Below, in pieces: positions 1-9,374 of a stretch of 64,000 bases of DNA (position 1 is its first letter; every line of letters starts with the position of its first letter). The position numbers and the translations under genes were made by a program. Below the pieces are notes generated by a model. The model had not been told where the DNA came from. It saw only the letters and a program-made list of their open reading frames with translations, and made no database searches. Source of the stretch: an uncultured bacterium (GTDB lineage Bacteria; Bacillota; Clostridia; Lachnospirales; Lachnospiraceae). Location of the stretch: the NCBI GenBank assembly GCA_947383005.1, contig CANDBT010000013.1:37639-101638 (forward strand), given 5' to 3'.

Positions 1-2223
1 CAAAAACAGCCGGAGCATAAACCGGAAAGCAGCAATTCGGAAAGCGGCAAACCGGGAAGCAGTAATTTGCAAAGCAGCAATTCGAAAAGCAGTAAACCGG
101 AAAGCAGCAATTCGGAAAGCAGCAATTCGGAAAGCAACCATCCGGAAAAGGAAAGGAAAAGGACGGCGGCGCCGGGAAAGAACGAATACCAGGAAGAAGC
201 CAAAAGGCAGGCGCAAAAGGCGAAAAAGAAAAAAAAGAGGATTTTGATGATCCTTTTGCCTGTGGGGGCAGCGTCCCTTATAGCTTGTTTCGGTTTGTTT
301 CTGATTTTGGCGGTAATGTTCAATCCTTTTCGGGAGAGAAGCCTTGTTTCGCTTTCTACGATTGAAGACCGGGTTTTGGGCAGCAAGGAAATTAAACAGA
401 TACAGAGAGATAAAAAATGCACGGATTTGAATTTGTGGAATTGTGAAATCAGTGACGAGGTGTTAAGCCAGATGACAGCTCTGGACAGGCTGGAGGCAAT
501 TGACTTTAACCAATGCTACGGATTTACCTCATTAGACCCCCTGGCGCAAATGGCCGGCCTGGAACGCCTGACAATTAATGGAGACGGTATACAGGATTTT
601 ATACAGGACAAGTGTTTTGACGGGGACGATTGGTTTTCTGTGGATTTCCCCAATGTCAAGCAGCTCCACATCTATGGGTTCAATCGAATGGAAAATACGG
701 AATTTCTTAAGCATTTTCCTTCGCTGGAATATATGTTTCTGTCAATGGAGGGGTTTGACAGCTTGGATTTTTTGAATTGTATGGATAACTTAAAACAGAT
801 AGAGATCCATGACGATTTGTCCGGAGTCGATGTAAGCCCCATAGGGAATTGCCAGAATCTGCAGGATTTGTATCTGTCGGATACGGGAATCTGCGATTTA
901 TCCATGCTTCGCGGAATGCAGAAATTGACCAATATTGAAGCGATGAATTGCCAGATATCCGATATCAGTGCGTTGGAAGATTGCCCGAATTTATATACGC
1001 TGGTTCTGGACGGAAACCAGATTTCCGATCTGTCCGCGCTGGAGGGGAAAGAGGGATTGAGGACGTTGTGCCTTAACCAAAACCAGGTGACGGATTTGTC
1101 TCCCCTTGAGGGCAGCGGCCTTTTCCGTCTGGAGCTGGCGGGCAACCAGATTGAAGATATTTCCTTCCTGGGTAACTGCAAAGAGTTGAACCAGCTTTAT
1201 CTCCAAGATAACCAGATTTCCAGCCTGGAGCCGATCGCAGGCTGCCAGAAGCTTATTTCCCTGAACGTTTCTGGCAACCGGCTGGTTGATCTGAAAGGGT
1301 GTGAGGGGTTGATTGCCCTGACCGGATTTTATGCAGGCAATAACCAATTGACGGATATCAGCGGGATTGCCAACAGCACGTCAATCAAACACATGGATGT
1401 AAGCGGCAACCGGCTGACGGATATTAGGGCGCTGGATACGGGCTTTGCTGCGCTGCGAGGGCTGAATATCAGTGATAATCAGGTGGAAGATATCGGGCCG
1501 TTGGCAAAATCATCGGAACTGCGCTATCTGATTGCCAATCACAACCGGCTTTCCAGCCTGGCCCCGTTAAAGGGGATTTCCCAGTTGAATGCTGTCTTTG
1601 TCGACGGCAACCGGCTTACCGGCCTGGAAGGCTTGGAAAACAAAGAAAACCTTTTTGCCCTTACGGCTTATGAAAACCAGATCGAAAATATCCAGCCGAT
1701 TGCCGGTTCGGCAAACCTGCTTTACCTTGATTTGGGGAGGAATCAGATAAAGGATATTGCCCCTTTGAAGAATTTGTCCTTTGCCTACAAGGGGATGGTT
1801 CTTTTGGAGCATAATCAGATTCGGGATATTTCCCCGCTCCCGGTTGCTTCCGGCTATTATTTATTGTCTCTGTATGATAATCCGATAGGAGATTTGTCTG
1901 TCCTTAATGGGATGACGGAGTACAATTTTCAGAGTGATAAAATGTACCTTCCCTATGTGGCAGGAACGGATCACCAGGCGATGAGCGAGCTGCGGCATGG
2001 AGATACGTTATGTATGGTGGATGTGCCTTTGGATAAACAGGCAGAAATCCTGAAGCAGGCGAGCGAGCTGGTTATTAACCGTTCCTGGGGTTCAATCCGT
2101 TTTGCTGACGGCGGAAAAGCCGATGAAGAAATGGAAGAACATCGAACTACATTAAACGAGAAGAGCAGCGAGGAAATTCAGAGACTGGAAGGAGACGCGG
2201 CTATTGCCGGTTTGTTTGAATAG
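1..2223 (+). CDS. Membrane-anchored leucine-rich-repeat protein, 5' end outside window
   Basis: The reading frame is open to the first base, so the true start lies upstream; the TTG at 67 is not a convincing start. The first 50 codons are a Ser/Asn/Glu/Lys/Pro repeat built from a degenerate 15-bp unit. A Lys-rich stretch follows, then one membrane segment (visible codons about 81-106). From about codon 120 to 620 there are roughly twenty 22-residue leucine-rich repeats of the internalin/SDS22 type, with recurring N-Q-I-x-D-I/L-S-x-L patterns. The tail shows no LPXTG signal. A short disordered N-terminus before a single helix suggests the LRR domain is outside the cell. It is followed by an FHA-ABC ATPase and permease, so it may be a partner of that transporter (inference). 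Its ligand is unknown. Confidence 0.8.
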   Translation, partial: QKQPEHKPESSNSESGKPGSSNLQSSNSKSSKPESSNSESSNSESNHPEKERKRTAAPGKNEYQEEAKRQAQKAKKKKKRILMILLPVGAASLIACFGLFLILAVMFNPFRERSLVSLSTIEDRVLGSKEIKQIQRDKKCTDLNLWNCEISDEVLSQMTALDRLEAIDFNQCYGFTSLDPLAQMAGLERLTINGDGIQDFIQDKCFDGDDWFSVDFPNVKQLHIYGFNRMENTEFLKHFPSLEYMFLSMEGFDSLDFLNCMDNLKQIEIHDDLSGVDVSPIGNCQNLQDLYLSDTGICDLSMLRGMQKLTNIEAMNCQISDISALEDCPNLYTLVLDGNQISDLSALEGKEGLRTLCLNQNQVTDLSPLEGSGLFRLELAGNQIEDISFLGNCKELNQLYLQDNQISSLEPIAGCQKLISLNVSGNRLVDLKGCEGLIALTGFYAGNNQLTDISGIANSTSIKHMDVSGNRLTDIRALDTGFAALRGLNISDNQVEDIGPLAKSSELRYLIANHNRLSSLAPLKGISQLNAVFVDGNRLTGLEGLENKENLFALTAYENQIENIQPIAGSANLLYLDLGRNQIKDIAPLKNLSFAYKGMVLLEHNQIRDISPLPVASGYYLLSLYDNPIGDLSVLNGMTEYNFQSDKMYLPYVAGTDHQAMSELRHGDTLCMVDVPLDKQAEILKQASELVINRSWGSIRFADGGKADEEMEEHRTTLNEKSSEEIQRLEGDAAIAGLFE

Positions 2224-2323
2224 TTGCAGGATACCGGAAGCAAAGCAGCGAGCTTGTTTGCGCCTGGAAAAAGCTGAACAGTCACTGCTGTCGCCGCCAG
2301 GGAGACCAGGAGGAGAGGATAAA

Positions 2324-3883
2324 ATGGCAGAAACGATATATTGGAAACCACCGGCGTTTGAAGTCCCCAGGGCGGTAGTTTTTGGAAGGCAGGGATATGA
2401 AGGGGAGTATGAGCTTTGCGGGCGCAAAAAATTGGGGAGATTTGTTCCTGGGAACACACCGGATATTGTGCTGTTTTCCTCAATTGTCTCCCGAAAACAG
2501 GGGGAGTTTGGGATAGTGGAAAGCCGCTGTTTTTATCGGGATTTGGGCAGCAAGAATGGTACATGGATTGGAGATGTGCATTATAGAGGAGAAAATAGCA
2601 CATGCGAACTTTTTGATGGCGACGTACTGTCCTTTTGCCCTGGCGGCGGCAGGGACAATCCACAGGAAATCATACTTTTGCTTACCGGGGACGCAAAACG
2701 GAGGGAGTGGAAATCCATCCCTTTTTCCGACAAAATTGCCGGGATTACCATAGGCCGCGGCTTGGGGGATTTGTCCCTTGAGGAGGAGACGGTTTCAGAA
2801 AAGCATGCCGTTTTTTTTCACGCCCGGCAGGGATGGGCGATTATGGATTGCGGAAGCAAAAACGGCGTTTTTTGTAATGGCCGGAAGGTAGAGGGCAATG
2901 CCTGCTTAAATCCTCTGGATGTCCTCCGTATAGGAGATGTGTGGTTTGTTTATACCGAGGAGGGATTGTGGATGGGGCGGAAGATGCCGGCAGCGGACCG
3001 GCAGGAGGCAGCAGAAAAACCTTCTTTTTCGGTATCCTCATCCAGCATAGAGGAGGGGAATTATCTGTCCATATCGATTGAGGAACGGAATGTATGGCAA
3101 AGGTTTAAGAAAAAAACGTTGCTGAAAGATATCCATTTAACCATAGCCGACGGGGAGATGGTGCTGGTTTTGGGCGGTTCCGGTGCGGGCAAAACGACAT
3201 TTATGAATGCGGTTATGGGCTATGAGAAGGCGGACGGGGCCATGGTTTACGGTGATCGGAATATTTATGAAGAATATCAGCAGATGAAGTATGAGATTGG
3301 CTTTGTTCCTCAGCAGGATCTGCTCCGGGAAACGGACAGTGTTTATGAAACGCTGAAAAATGCCGCTATGCTCCGGCTCCCCGTTTCTTTTCCAGAAACG
3401 AAACGTTTGGAACGGGTAGAAGAGGTTTTAGCCATTATGGGGCTGAAGCCGGAGCAGGATTCCCTGGTATCCAAACTGTCCGGAGGCCAGCGCAAGCGGT
3501 TGAGCATTGCCGTGGAATTTATCAGTGATCCAAAGCTGTTTTTTTTGGATGAGCCGGATTCCGGCCTTGACGGGATTATGTCCAGGAGCCTGATGGAGAA
3601 TCTGCGTCAGATTGCCGATACGGGGAAAATCGTTATGGTAATTACGCATGCTCCGGATCGGGCGGCGGATTTGTTTCATAAGGTTGTGGTTTTGGCCAAA
3701 AGTACAAAAGACCAAAGCGGCCATCTGGCATTTTTCGGGACGGTAGAAGAGGCATATGCTTTTTTTGATACAGACAGTCTGGAGGGAGTAGTCCGGCGGA
3801 TTAACCGCGCCGACGAAGGCGGGGACGGCCGGGCGGACGAGTATATCCGTAAGTTTGCGGCGGGGCGGTTTGGCTTTCACTGA
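2324..3883 (+). CDS. Double-FHA-domain ABC transporter ATPase
   Basis: 519 aa from an ATG preceded by AGGAGGAGAGG; longer in-frame starts overlap the LRR gene and lack a site. Two FHA domains come first: residues about 37-105 (SRKQ, DLGSKNGT) and about 142-210 (SEKHA, DCGSKNG). FHA domains bind phosphothreonine peptides. An ABCG-like ATPase domain begins near residue 250, with Walker A GGSGAGKTT at about 284-292, signature LSGGQRKR and Walker B FFLDEPDSG. The order resembles mycobacterial Rv1747, but here the membrane part is a separate gene 29 bp downstream. It probably powers an exporter gated by Ser/Thr phosphorylation (inference from the family). No kinase is visible in the window. Confidence 0.88.
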   Translation: MAETIYWKPPAFEVPRAVVFGRQGYEGEYELCGRKKLGRFVPGNTPDIVLFSSIVSRKQGEFGIVESRCFYRDLGSKNGTWIGDVHYRGENSTCELFDGDVLSFCPGGGRDNPQEIILLLTGDAKRREWKSIPFSDKIAGITIGRGLGDLSLEEETVSEKHAVFFHARQGWAIMDCGSKNGVFCNGRKVEGNACLNPLDVLRIGDVWFVYTEEGLWMGRKMPAADRQEAAEKPSFSVSSSSIEEGNYLSISIEERNVWQRFKKKTLLKDIHLTIADGEMVLVLGGSGAGKTTFMNAVMGYEKADGAMVYGDRNIYEEYQQMKYEIGFVPQQDLLRETDSVYETLKNAAMLRLPVSFPETKRLERVEEVLAIMGLKPEQDSLVSKLSGGQRKRLSIAVEFISDPKLFFLDEPDSGLDGIMSRSLMENLRQIADTGKIVMVITHAPDRAADLFHKVVVLAKSTKDQSGHLAFFGTVEEAYAFFDTDSLEGVVRRINRADEGGDGRADEYIRKFAAGRFGFH

Positions 3884-3912
3884 ATTCTGGGATTACATAA
3901 AAAGGATTGATT

Positions 3913-4716
3913 ATGGAAAACAAGCATATTTCGAGAATAGGTCAGATAAGAGTTTATGTAGGGACGTTTTTTCGGCTTTTCTGTAATGAAAAGCGATGGA
4001 AGACATTTATCAGTGCGGTTTTAATTACCGTGATGATTTCCATGGTGACGGGAGAGGAGATGTTCCATGGATTTTCCGAAACCAAAAGCGGCGCTTTTGC
4101 TCTGGTCAGCGCCAGTATCTGGATAGGCATCTTTAACTCTCTCCGTTTGGTATGCCGGGAAAGGGCAATTTTAAAGAGGGAGCACCGTGTGGGGCTCCAC
4201 ATGTCTTCTTATATGACGGCGCAGATGATATACGGCGTGTTTATCTGCGGTGTGGAATCCCTGCTTATTACCGTTTTTGTGTGGATAGCCAATTTTCATT
4301 GGTTTCCTCTGTGGGGCGTGATCATGCCGGGGATAATGGAGTATTTTATATCGACGTTTTTGATTGTCTATGCGTCCCATAGTTTAGGACTGGCGATTTC
4401 GGCGGCGGTAAAGGATGAAAACACGGCGATGACGGTTATGCCTTTTGCCCTGATTTTGCAGTTGATCCTGGCTGGAGCCGTATTTGAGCTGGAAGGCATT
4501 GCCAAATGGTTTTCCGCATTGACGGTCAGCCGCTGGGGGCTGGCGGCTGTCTGTGCTACGGCTAATATTAATGACATGACTTTCTTTGCCGTGGATGATT
4601 ATGCCTCCGAACCTCTTCATTTGTTGTTTTTGTGGTTCCTGTTGTCTGTTTTTGCTTTGGCTTACGGAATAATCGGGACGATTTTTCTGGAATTTATCGA
4701 TCGGGACAAACGATAA
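3913..4716 (+). CDS. ABC-2 type membrane permease partner of the FHA-ABC ATPase
   Basis: 267 aa with about six hydrophobic segments, matching the size and topology of an ABC-2/ABCG half-transporter membrane domain. The ATG at 3913 is preferred over a TTG six bases earlier because AAAAGG lies at a better distance. It starts 29 bp after the ATPase gene on the same strand, so the two are probably one transcription unit and one exporter. A cytoplasmic N-terminus of about 25 residues precedes the first helix. The substrate cannot be read from sequence. Assignment rests on topology and position more than on a diagnostic motif. Confidence 0.7.
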   Translation: MENKHISRIGQIRVYVGTFFRLFCNEKRWKTFISAVLITVMISMVTGEEMFHGFSETKSGAFALVSASIWIGIFNSLRLVCRERAILKREHRVGLHMSSYMTAQMIYGVFICGVESLLITVFVWIANFHWFPLWGVIMPGIMEYFISTFLIVYASHSLGLAISAAVKDENTAMTVMPFALILQLILAGAVFELEGIAKWFSALTVSRWGLAAVCATANINDMTFFAVDDYASEPLHLLFLWFLLSVFALAYGIIGTIFLEFIDRDKR

Positions 4717-4729
4717 GCGGATGGTTATT

Positions 4730-4819
4730 TTACATCCGCGAATTCCTGAATTCGCTGGTCTGTGTCCCTGCATAGCTTTTAAATACCCGGCTGAAATAAA
4801 ATCCGTCTTTATAACCAAC
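4730..4819 (-). pseudogene. Remnant of an AraC-family regulator (C-terminal 29 codons)
   Basis: On the - strand the last 29 codons before a TAA read VGYKDGFYFSRVFKSYAG followed by a TSEFR-like end. This is the second helix-turn-helix and C-terminus of AraC/XylS regulators. Upstream codons in the same frame do not resemble the family, so only the 3' end survives. It lies at the boundary between the transporter genes and the AT-rich island. Confidence 0.65.
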
Positions 4820-5081
4820 CAGTACTGCATTGCGGAAATAACAGTGAATACAGCGCTTGATATTTTCGTCATCTGTGCGTCTGCAAAGCGACGTTCTACA
4901 CTCCGTTCCGGTCCTTGCTGAACAAGCGCCACTGGCGCTTAGCAACGTAGCGGTGCCTACGTCTAGCTTTGCAGGCGTGCAGAGGGCGGAAATAGCGAGT
5001 GCCGAATTCACTGAAATTTCCGCAAGGTAGTACTAGTTCCCCTATCATCTGGACTTTTATGTGCATTGCACAAACAATGTA
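4820..5081. repeat. Gene-free stretch with small hairpins
   Basis: No credible gene is seen here. Two short hairpins stand side by side: AAGCGCC/GGCGCTT (4924-4930 with 4934-4940) and ACGTAG/CTACGT (4945-4950 with 4957-4962). They look like intergenic palindromic debris. The remainder is unassigned. Confidence 0.4.
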
Positions 5082-5110
5082 TTGACATACTTCCTTCTGG
5101 GCAATATTAT
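5082..5110 (+). promoter_or_regulatory. Promoter of the dinJ-yafQ operon
   Basis: TTGACA at 5082-5087, a 17-bp spacer and TATTAT at 5105-5110, followed by an AAGGAG site at 5121 and the antitoxin ATG at 5135. DinJ-type antitoxins usually autoregulate, but no clear operator palindrome was identified. Confidence 0.7.
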
Positions 5111-5134
5111 GTTGTAAAGGAAGGAGTTGATGAT

Positions 5135-5407
5135 ATGGCAACGACTAATATAACAATGAGAATGGACGAGGATTTGAAGTTTCAGTTACAAGAACTTGTA
5201 TCTAATTTTGGAATGGATATGACAACTTTTTTTACAGTAGCAGCAAAACAGGCCGTAAGAGAACAACGAATACCATTTGCAATTTCTATGGATGTACCTA
5301 ACGTAGATACAAACAGAGCCATTGATGATGTAAGGCATGGAAGAAATTTGAGCCGTTCCTTTTCTTCTGTGGAAGAATTAATGGAGGATTTGAATGCTGA
5401 AGATTAG
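5135..5407 (+). CDS. dinJ: RelB/DinJ-family antitoxin
   Basis: 90 aa starting at an ATG 8 bp after AAGGAG. The first 50 residues form the ribbon-helix-helix DNA-binding domain typical of DinJ/RelB (TNITMRMDEDLK, then NFGMDMTTFF). The C-terminal part, with DVRHGRN and SSVEELMEDL, is the usual toxin-binding tail. It overlaps the toxin gene by 14 bp, the standard antitoxin-first arrangement, and should both neutralise YafQ and repress the operon. The surrounding DNA is visibly more AT-rich than the flanking chromosome, in line with acquisition together with the nearby integrase remnant. Confidence 0.88.
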   Translation: MATTNITMRMDEDLKFQLQELVSNFGMDMTTFFTVAAKQAVREQRIPFAISMDVPNVDTNRAIDDVRHGRNLSRSFSSVEELMEDLNAED

Positions 5408-5666
5408 GTATCATACTTCTTTTAAGAAAGATTATAAAAAGATTATCAAGAGAGGATATGATACAAAACTGATAGAAGACATTATTCAAAAATTAGCAAG
5501 AGACGAACAATTGCCAGAGAAAAATAAAGATCATCCTCTTGGTGGAGACTATAGTGGATGTAGGGAGTGTCATATAATGCCAGATTGGTTGCTGATTTAT
5601 GAAATTGACAATGGAGAATTGATATTATATCTGACAAGGACAGTAACGCACAGCGATTTGTTTTAA
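5394..5666 (+). CDS. yafQ: YafQ-family mRNA interferase toxin
   Basis: 90 aa, the usual size for the RelE/ParE superfamily YafQ branch. The N-terminus MLKIRYHTSFKKDYKK, the central HPLGGDYSGCRECHI and the end LTRTVTHSDLF match the YafQ pattern; the C-terminal His-Ser-Asp-Leu-Phe holds a catalytic histidine of the family. It should cleave mRNA on the ribosome when free of its antitoxin. It is intact in sequence and translationally overlapped with dinJ, so the pair is probably functional. Confidence 0.88.
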   Translation: MLKIRYHTSFKKDYKKIIKRGYDTKLIEDIIQKLARDEQLPEKNKDHPLGGDYSGCRECHIMPDWLLIYEIDNGELILYLTRTVTHSDLF

Positions 5667-5709
5667 AATTGAATTAGAAAAGAAATAGAAAGCATTTGGA
5701 AATAAAAGG

Positions 5710-5831
5710 TTCTTTTTGATGTTTGGGTAAATCCGTTATTCTCGTTTTGCTAAACTAAGCCAATTTGGTGGCTTATAGCAAAACCAAAGGATACGTAGAT
5801 ACCCAAAGCACAGAAAGATCCTCAAAAAGAA
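5710..5831. repeat. Small palindromic element with 10-bp terminal inverted repeats
   Basis: The ends are perfect inverted repeats TTCTTTTTGA (5710-5719) and TCAAAAAGAA (5822-5831). Inside, GTTTTGCTA (5744-5752) pairs with TAGCAAAAC (5776-5784), with an extra TAAGCCA/TGGCTTA inner stem; TTTGGGTA also pairs with TACCCAAA. The 122-bp unit has no coding potential and resembles a miniature transposable element. It lies just upstream of the integrase remnant. Confidence 0.5.
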
Positions 5832-5837
5832 AGGCAG

Positions 5838-6235
5838 ATGCTAAGAGGGTGTAGAACATTGCCAATGATGCCAAGTGCAGTAAACAATGTTCTGGAAAAT
5901 ATTGTAAACAAGTACAATAAAACGGCAGGAAAGGAATTAGTTCTCCCACACATATCGGCTCACAACCTTAAACATACTGGTTGTACAAGAATGGCAGAAG
6001 CTGGAATTGATCCAAAGGTATTGCAGTATATTATAGGAAGCAAAATCAGCTTCCTATAATCGGATTTACGGCGCAAAAGATGCGCCTTTTATCAAAATTT
6101 GCTTTGCAAATTCTGATAAGTTATATTATGGGGCATAGCAAAGTTGTCATTACTATGGAAGTGTATAACCATACGTTATCGGAACGTAACTGGAAAGAGA
6201 TGAGGAAAATGGAAAAAGTACGGCTGGTTGGGTGA
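5838..6235 (+). pseudogene. Tyrosine site-specific integrase, C-terminal fragment interrupted by a small insertion
   Basis: Codons from about 5865 read as the catalytic C-terminus of a Tn916/Tn1549-type tyrosine recombinase: PSAVNNVLENIV, then LPHISAHNLKHTGCTRMAEA and VLQYI. The frame is broken at 6035 by an insertion. Joining 6034 to 6130 restores YIMGHSKVVITMEVYNH and a TGA at 6233-6235. The catalytic H-x-x-H region, GH and tyrosine are therefore recognisable but split. The N-terminal two thirds are missing. It is the relic of an integrated element that may have carried dinJ-yafQ. Confidence 0.85.
6035..6129. mobile_element. About 87-bp three-hairpin insertion with 8-bp target duplication
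   Basis: TATATTAT occurs at 6027-6034 and again at 6122-6129, flanking 87 bp of foreign sequence. The insert holds three consecutive hairpins: GGAAGC/GCTTCC, GGCGCA/TGCGCC and TCAAAATTTGC/GCAAATTCTGA. It has no terminal inverted repeats and no ORF. Removing the insert plus one TATATTAT restores the integrase frame exactly, which is strong evidence that it inserted into a formerly continuous gene. Confidence 0.75.
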
Positions 6236-6377
6236 CTTACTACTTCATTTACTACTTCAAATTTTTGAAAAATATGAAGTAGTATGTAAAGGTTTGGATA
6301 TATTCTCATTCTTCGCATTTGTCAAGAATGCTTTAAAATAAGGGTTTGTAAGGGTTTGTAAAAAAAATTTCAAAAAT

Positions 6378-6404
6378 TTAGCACTCAACACTTGACAGTG
6401 CTAA
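6378..6404 (+). promoter_or_regulatory. CIRCE operator (HrcA binding site)
   Basis: TTAGCACTC, nine bases, then CAGTGCTAA: the CIRCE inverted repeat with a single mismatch in the right arm. It overlaps the -35 box of the groES promoter, where bound HrcA would block RNA polymerase. Confidence 0.92.
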
Positions 6405-6420
6405 CAACTCGTGGTATAAA
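6392..6420 (+). promoter_or_regulatory. groESL promoter
   Basis: TTGACA at 6392-6397, 17-bp spacer and TATAAA at 6415-6420. The -35 box lies inside the CIRCE element. The untranslated leader to the groES ATG is about 100 nt. Confidence 0.85.
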
Positions 6421-6529
6421 TGGTATTGTAAATCAAAAAGGAACCTTATTATCAGGTTGCCATAAGAAAACTGCCATAATAACGATAAGAAAAAGAGAAT
6501 GAAAAGAATTGATCAAGGAGGAATTATCC

Positions 6530-6814
6530 ATGAAATTAGTGCCATTATTTGATCGGGTTGTATTAAAGCAGTTGGTAGCAGAGGAGACGACAAAGTCCGG
6601 TATTGTACTGCCAGGCCAGGCTAAAGAGAAACCTCAGCAGGCAGAGGTCATTGCCGTAGGCCCCGGCGGCGTTGTGGACGGCAAAGAGATTACCATGCAG
6701 GTAAAAGTAGGGGATAAGGTTATTTACTCTAAGTACTCAGGAACAGACGTAGAACTGGATGAAGAGAAGTTCGTGATCGTTAAGCAGAATGATATTTTAG
6801 CAGTTATTGATTAA
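6530..6814 (+). CDS. groES: Co-chaperonin GroES
   Basis: 94 aa, the standard GroES length. The ATG at 6530 follows AAGGAGG at 6515-6521; an upstream in-frame start overlaps this site and is rejected. MKLVPLFDRVVLKQ is the typical N-terminus, the mobile loop lies around EETTKSGIVLPGQAKEKPQ, and KVGDKVIYSKYSGTDVEL is the conserved barrel strand region. GroES caps the GroEL chamber during ATP-driven protein folding in the cytoplasm. It is the first gene of a two-gene heat-shock operon under CIRCE/HrcA control. Confidence 0.97.
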   Translation: MKLVPLFDRVVLKQLVAEETTKSGIVLPGQAKEKPQQAEVIAVGPGGVVDGKEITMQVKVGDKVIYSKYSGTDVELDEEKFVIVKQNDILAVID

Positions 6815-6844
6815 GTGTAGTTGTTGGGCAGATAATTTATTTGA

Positions 6845-8506
<1,662 letters not shown>

Positions 8507-8512
8507 TTTACT

Positions 8513-8780
8513 ATGAAAGAGTTGCCCGGCAGCCATGGTGAATGCAAGCTTGCTTGCAATGAGCCATGGATATCGGGCAACCAAGCTGATATGAGCAAGT
8601 AGGCCGATAGGCCGGATTGCGAATAGCAGCGGCGATTGAGGGAGCGCCAAGGGCGCGGAACAATCGGCTTTCATAGGGCGGCAGGTGCAACGTCAAAGGT
8701 CGCAAGGAAGTTTATGATGAAAGAGTTGCCCGGCAGCCATGGTGAATGCAAGCTTGCTTGCAATGAGCCATGGATATCGG
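8513..8780. repeat. 64-bp exact direct repeat pair flanking a 140-bp spacer
   Basis: An identical 64-bp sequence occurs at 8513-8576 and 8717-8780. Each copy contains a hairpin (CCATGG outer stem, TGCAAGC/GCTTGCA inner stem). The 140 bp between them includes the repeated hairpin at 8633-8666. No gene is credible in this 314-bp gap between groEL and the next ORF. Confidence 0.8.
8633..8666 (+). repeat. Conserved GNGA/GGA-loop hairpin, copy 1 of 3
   Basis: CGATTG pairs with CAATCG outside, GCGCC with GGCGC inside, separated by a purine-rich internal loop and closed by a 3-nt loop. The same architecture recurs at 26281-26312 and 55653-55684. It lies 154 bp upstream of the next start codon. Confidence 0.6.
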
Positions 8781-8820
8781 AATTCCCCAAATACTCAATA
8801 CGCAAAAGGAGCATACGCAG

Positions 8821-9327
8821 ATGAATGAATCATACGCTGAATGTCTAGTAAGACGCCGAGTCCCCATATATTCATATGTAGTTAATATTTTAATGGGGGC
8901 AGTTACTGCATATTGTATCCTGCTTGCCTTTACGACTAATGTTATCGGAGTTATTTTGATGTTTTTGTCGGGATTTGGGGCTTATATTTTATATCGCAAT
9001 TCAAGGGTGGAGTTTGAATATCTCTATGTTGACAAAACTTTGTGCATAGATAAGATTCTTGGCAAGGCAAAAAGAAAGAAAGCCTGGGAGGGGAAGATTG
9101 AAGATATTCAGATTATTGCGCCATCGGATTCCCATGTGCTTGGAGATTATCAATCTGCGGGGGCAAAGGTGATGGATTTTTCCTCTCAGCTTTCCGATGC
9201 AAAGACATATACGGTTATCGTTCAGGCTGGTTCGGAATCACTGAAAATTATTTTTGAGCCTAATGAAAAGATGCTTAACTGTATTGCGCAGACAGCCCCC
9301 AGAAAGGTTGTCAAATATAAAAAATGA
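8821..9327 (+). CDS. Small membrane protein of unknown function
   Basis: 168 aa. The ATG at 8821 follows AAAGGAG at 8805-8811; an upstream in-frame start at 8770 lies inside the direct repeat and is rejected. Two hydrophobic segments span about residues 17-55, with a very short connection. A soluble domain of about 110 residues follows, rich in beta-type sequence (WEGKIEDIQIIAP, KTYTVIVQAG, SLKIIFEPNEKML), and the end is basic. The layout resembles small Firmicute proteins whose membrane hairpin carries a PH-like or YcxB-like cytoplasmic domain. I do not recognise the family with certainty and assign no function. It is monocistronic, with a terminator immediately after it. Confidence 0.65.
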   Translation: MNESYAECLVRRRVPIYSYVVNILMGAVTAYCILLAFTTNVIGVILMFLSGFGAYILYRNSRVEFEYLYVDKTLCIDKILGKAKRKKAWEGKIEDIQIIAPSDSHVLGDYQSAGAKVMDFSSQLSDAKTYTVIVQAGSESLKIIFEPNEKMLNCIAQTAPRKVVKYKK

Positions 9328-9331
9328 GATA

Positions 9332-9371
9332 AACAGCCGAACTGCGATGCTTGCGGTGTGGCTGTTTTTTT
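9332..9371 (+). terminator. Rho-independent terminator
   Basis: AACAGCC (9332-9338) pairs with GGCTGTT (9360-9366), with an inner ACTGC/GCGGT stem, and a run of T follows to 9371. It starts 5 bp after the membrane-protein stop codon. Confidence 0.85.
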
Positions 9372-9374
9372 GCT

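Noticed and set aside
672-1347. Long - strand ORFs across the LRR gene
   Set aside because: They are shadows of the repetitive LRR reading frame, have no ribosome binding sites and match no family.
4820-5011. Larger AraC-family gene
   Set aside because: The upstream part of the frame does not resemble the family; only the last 29 codons do.
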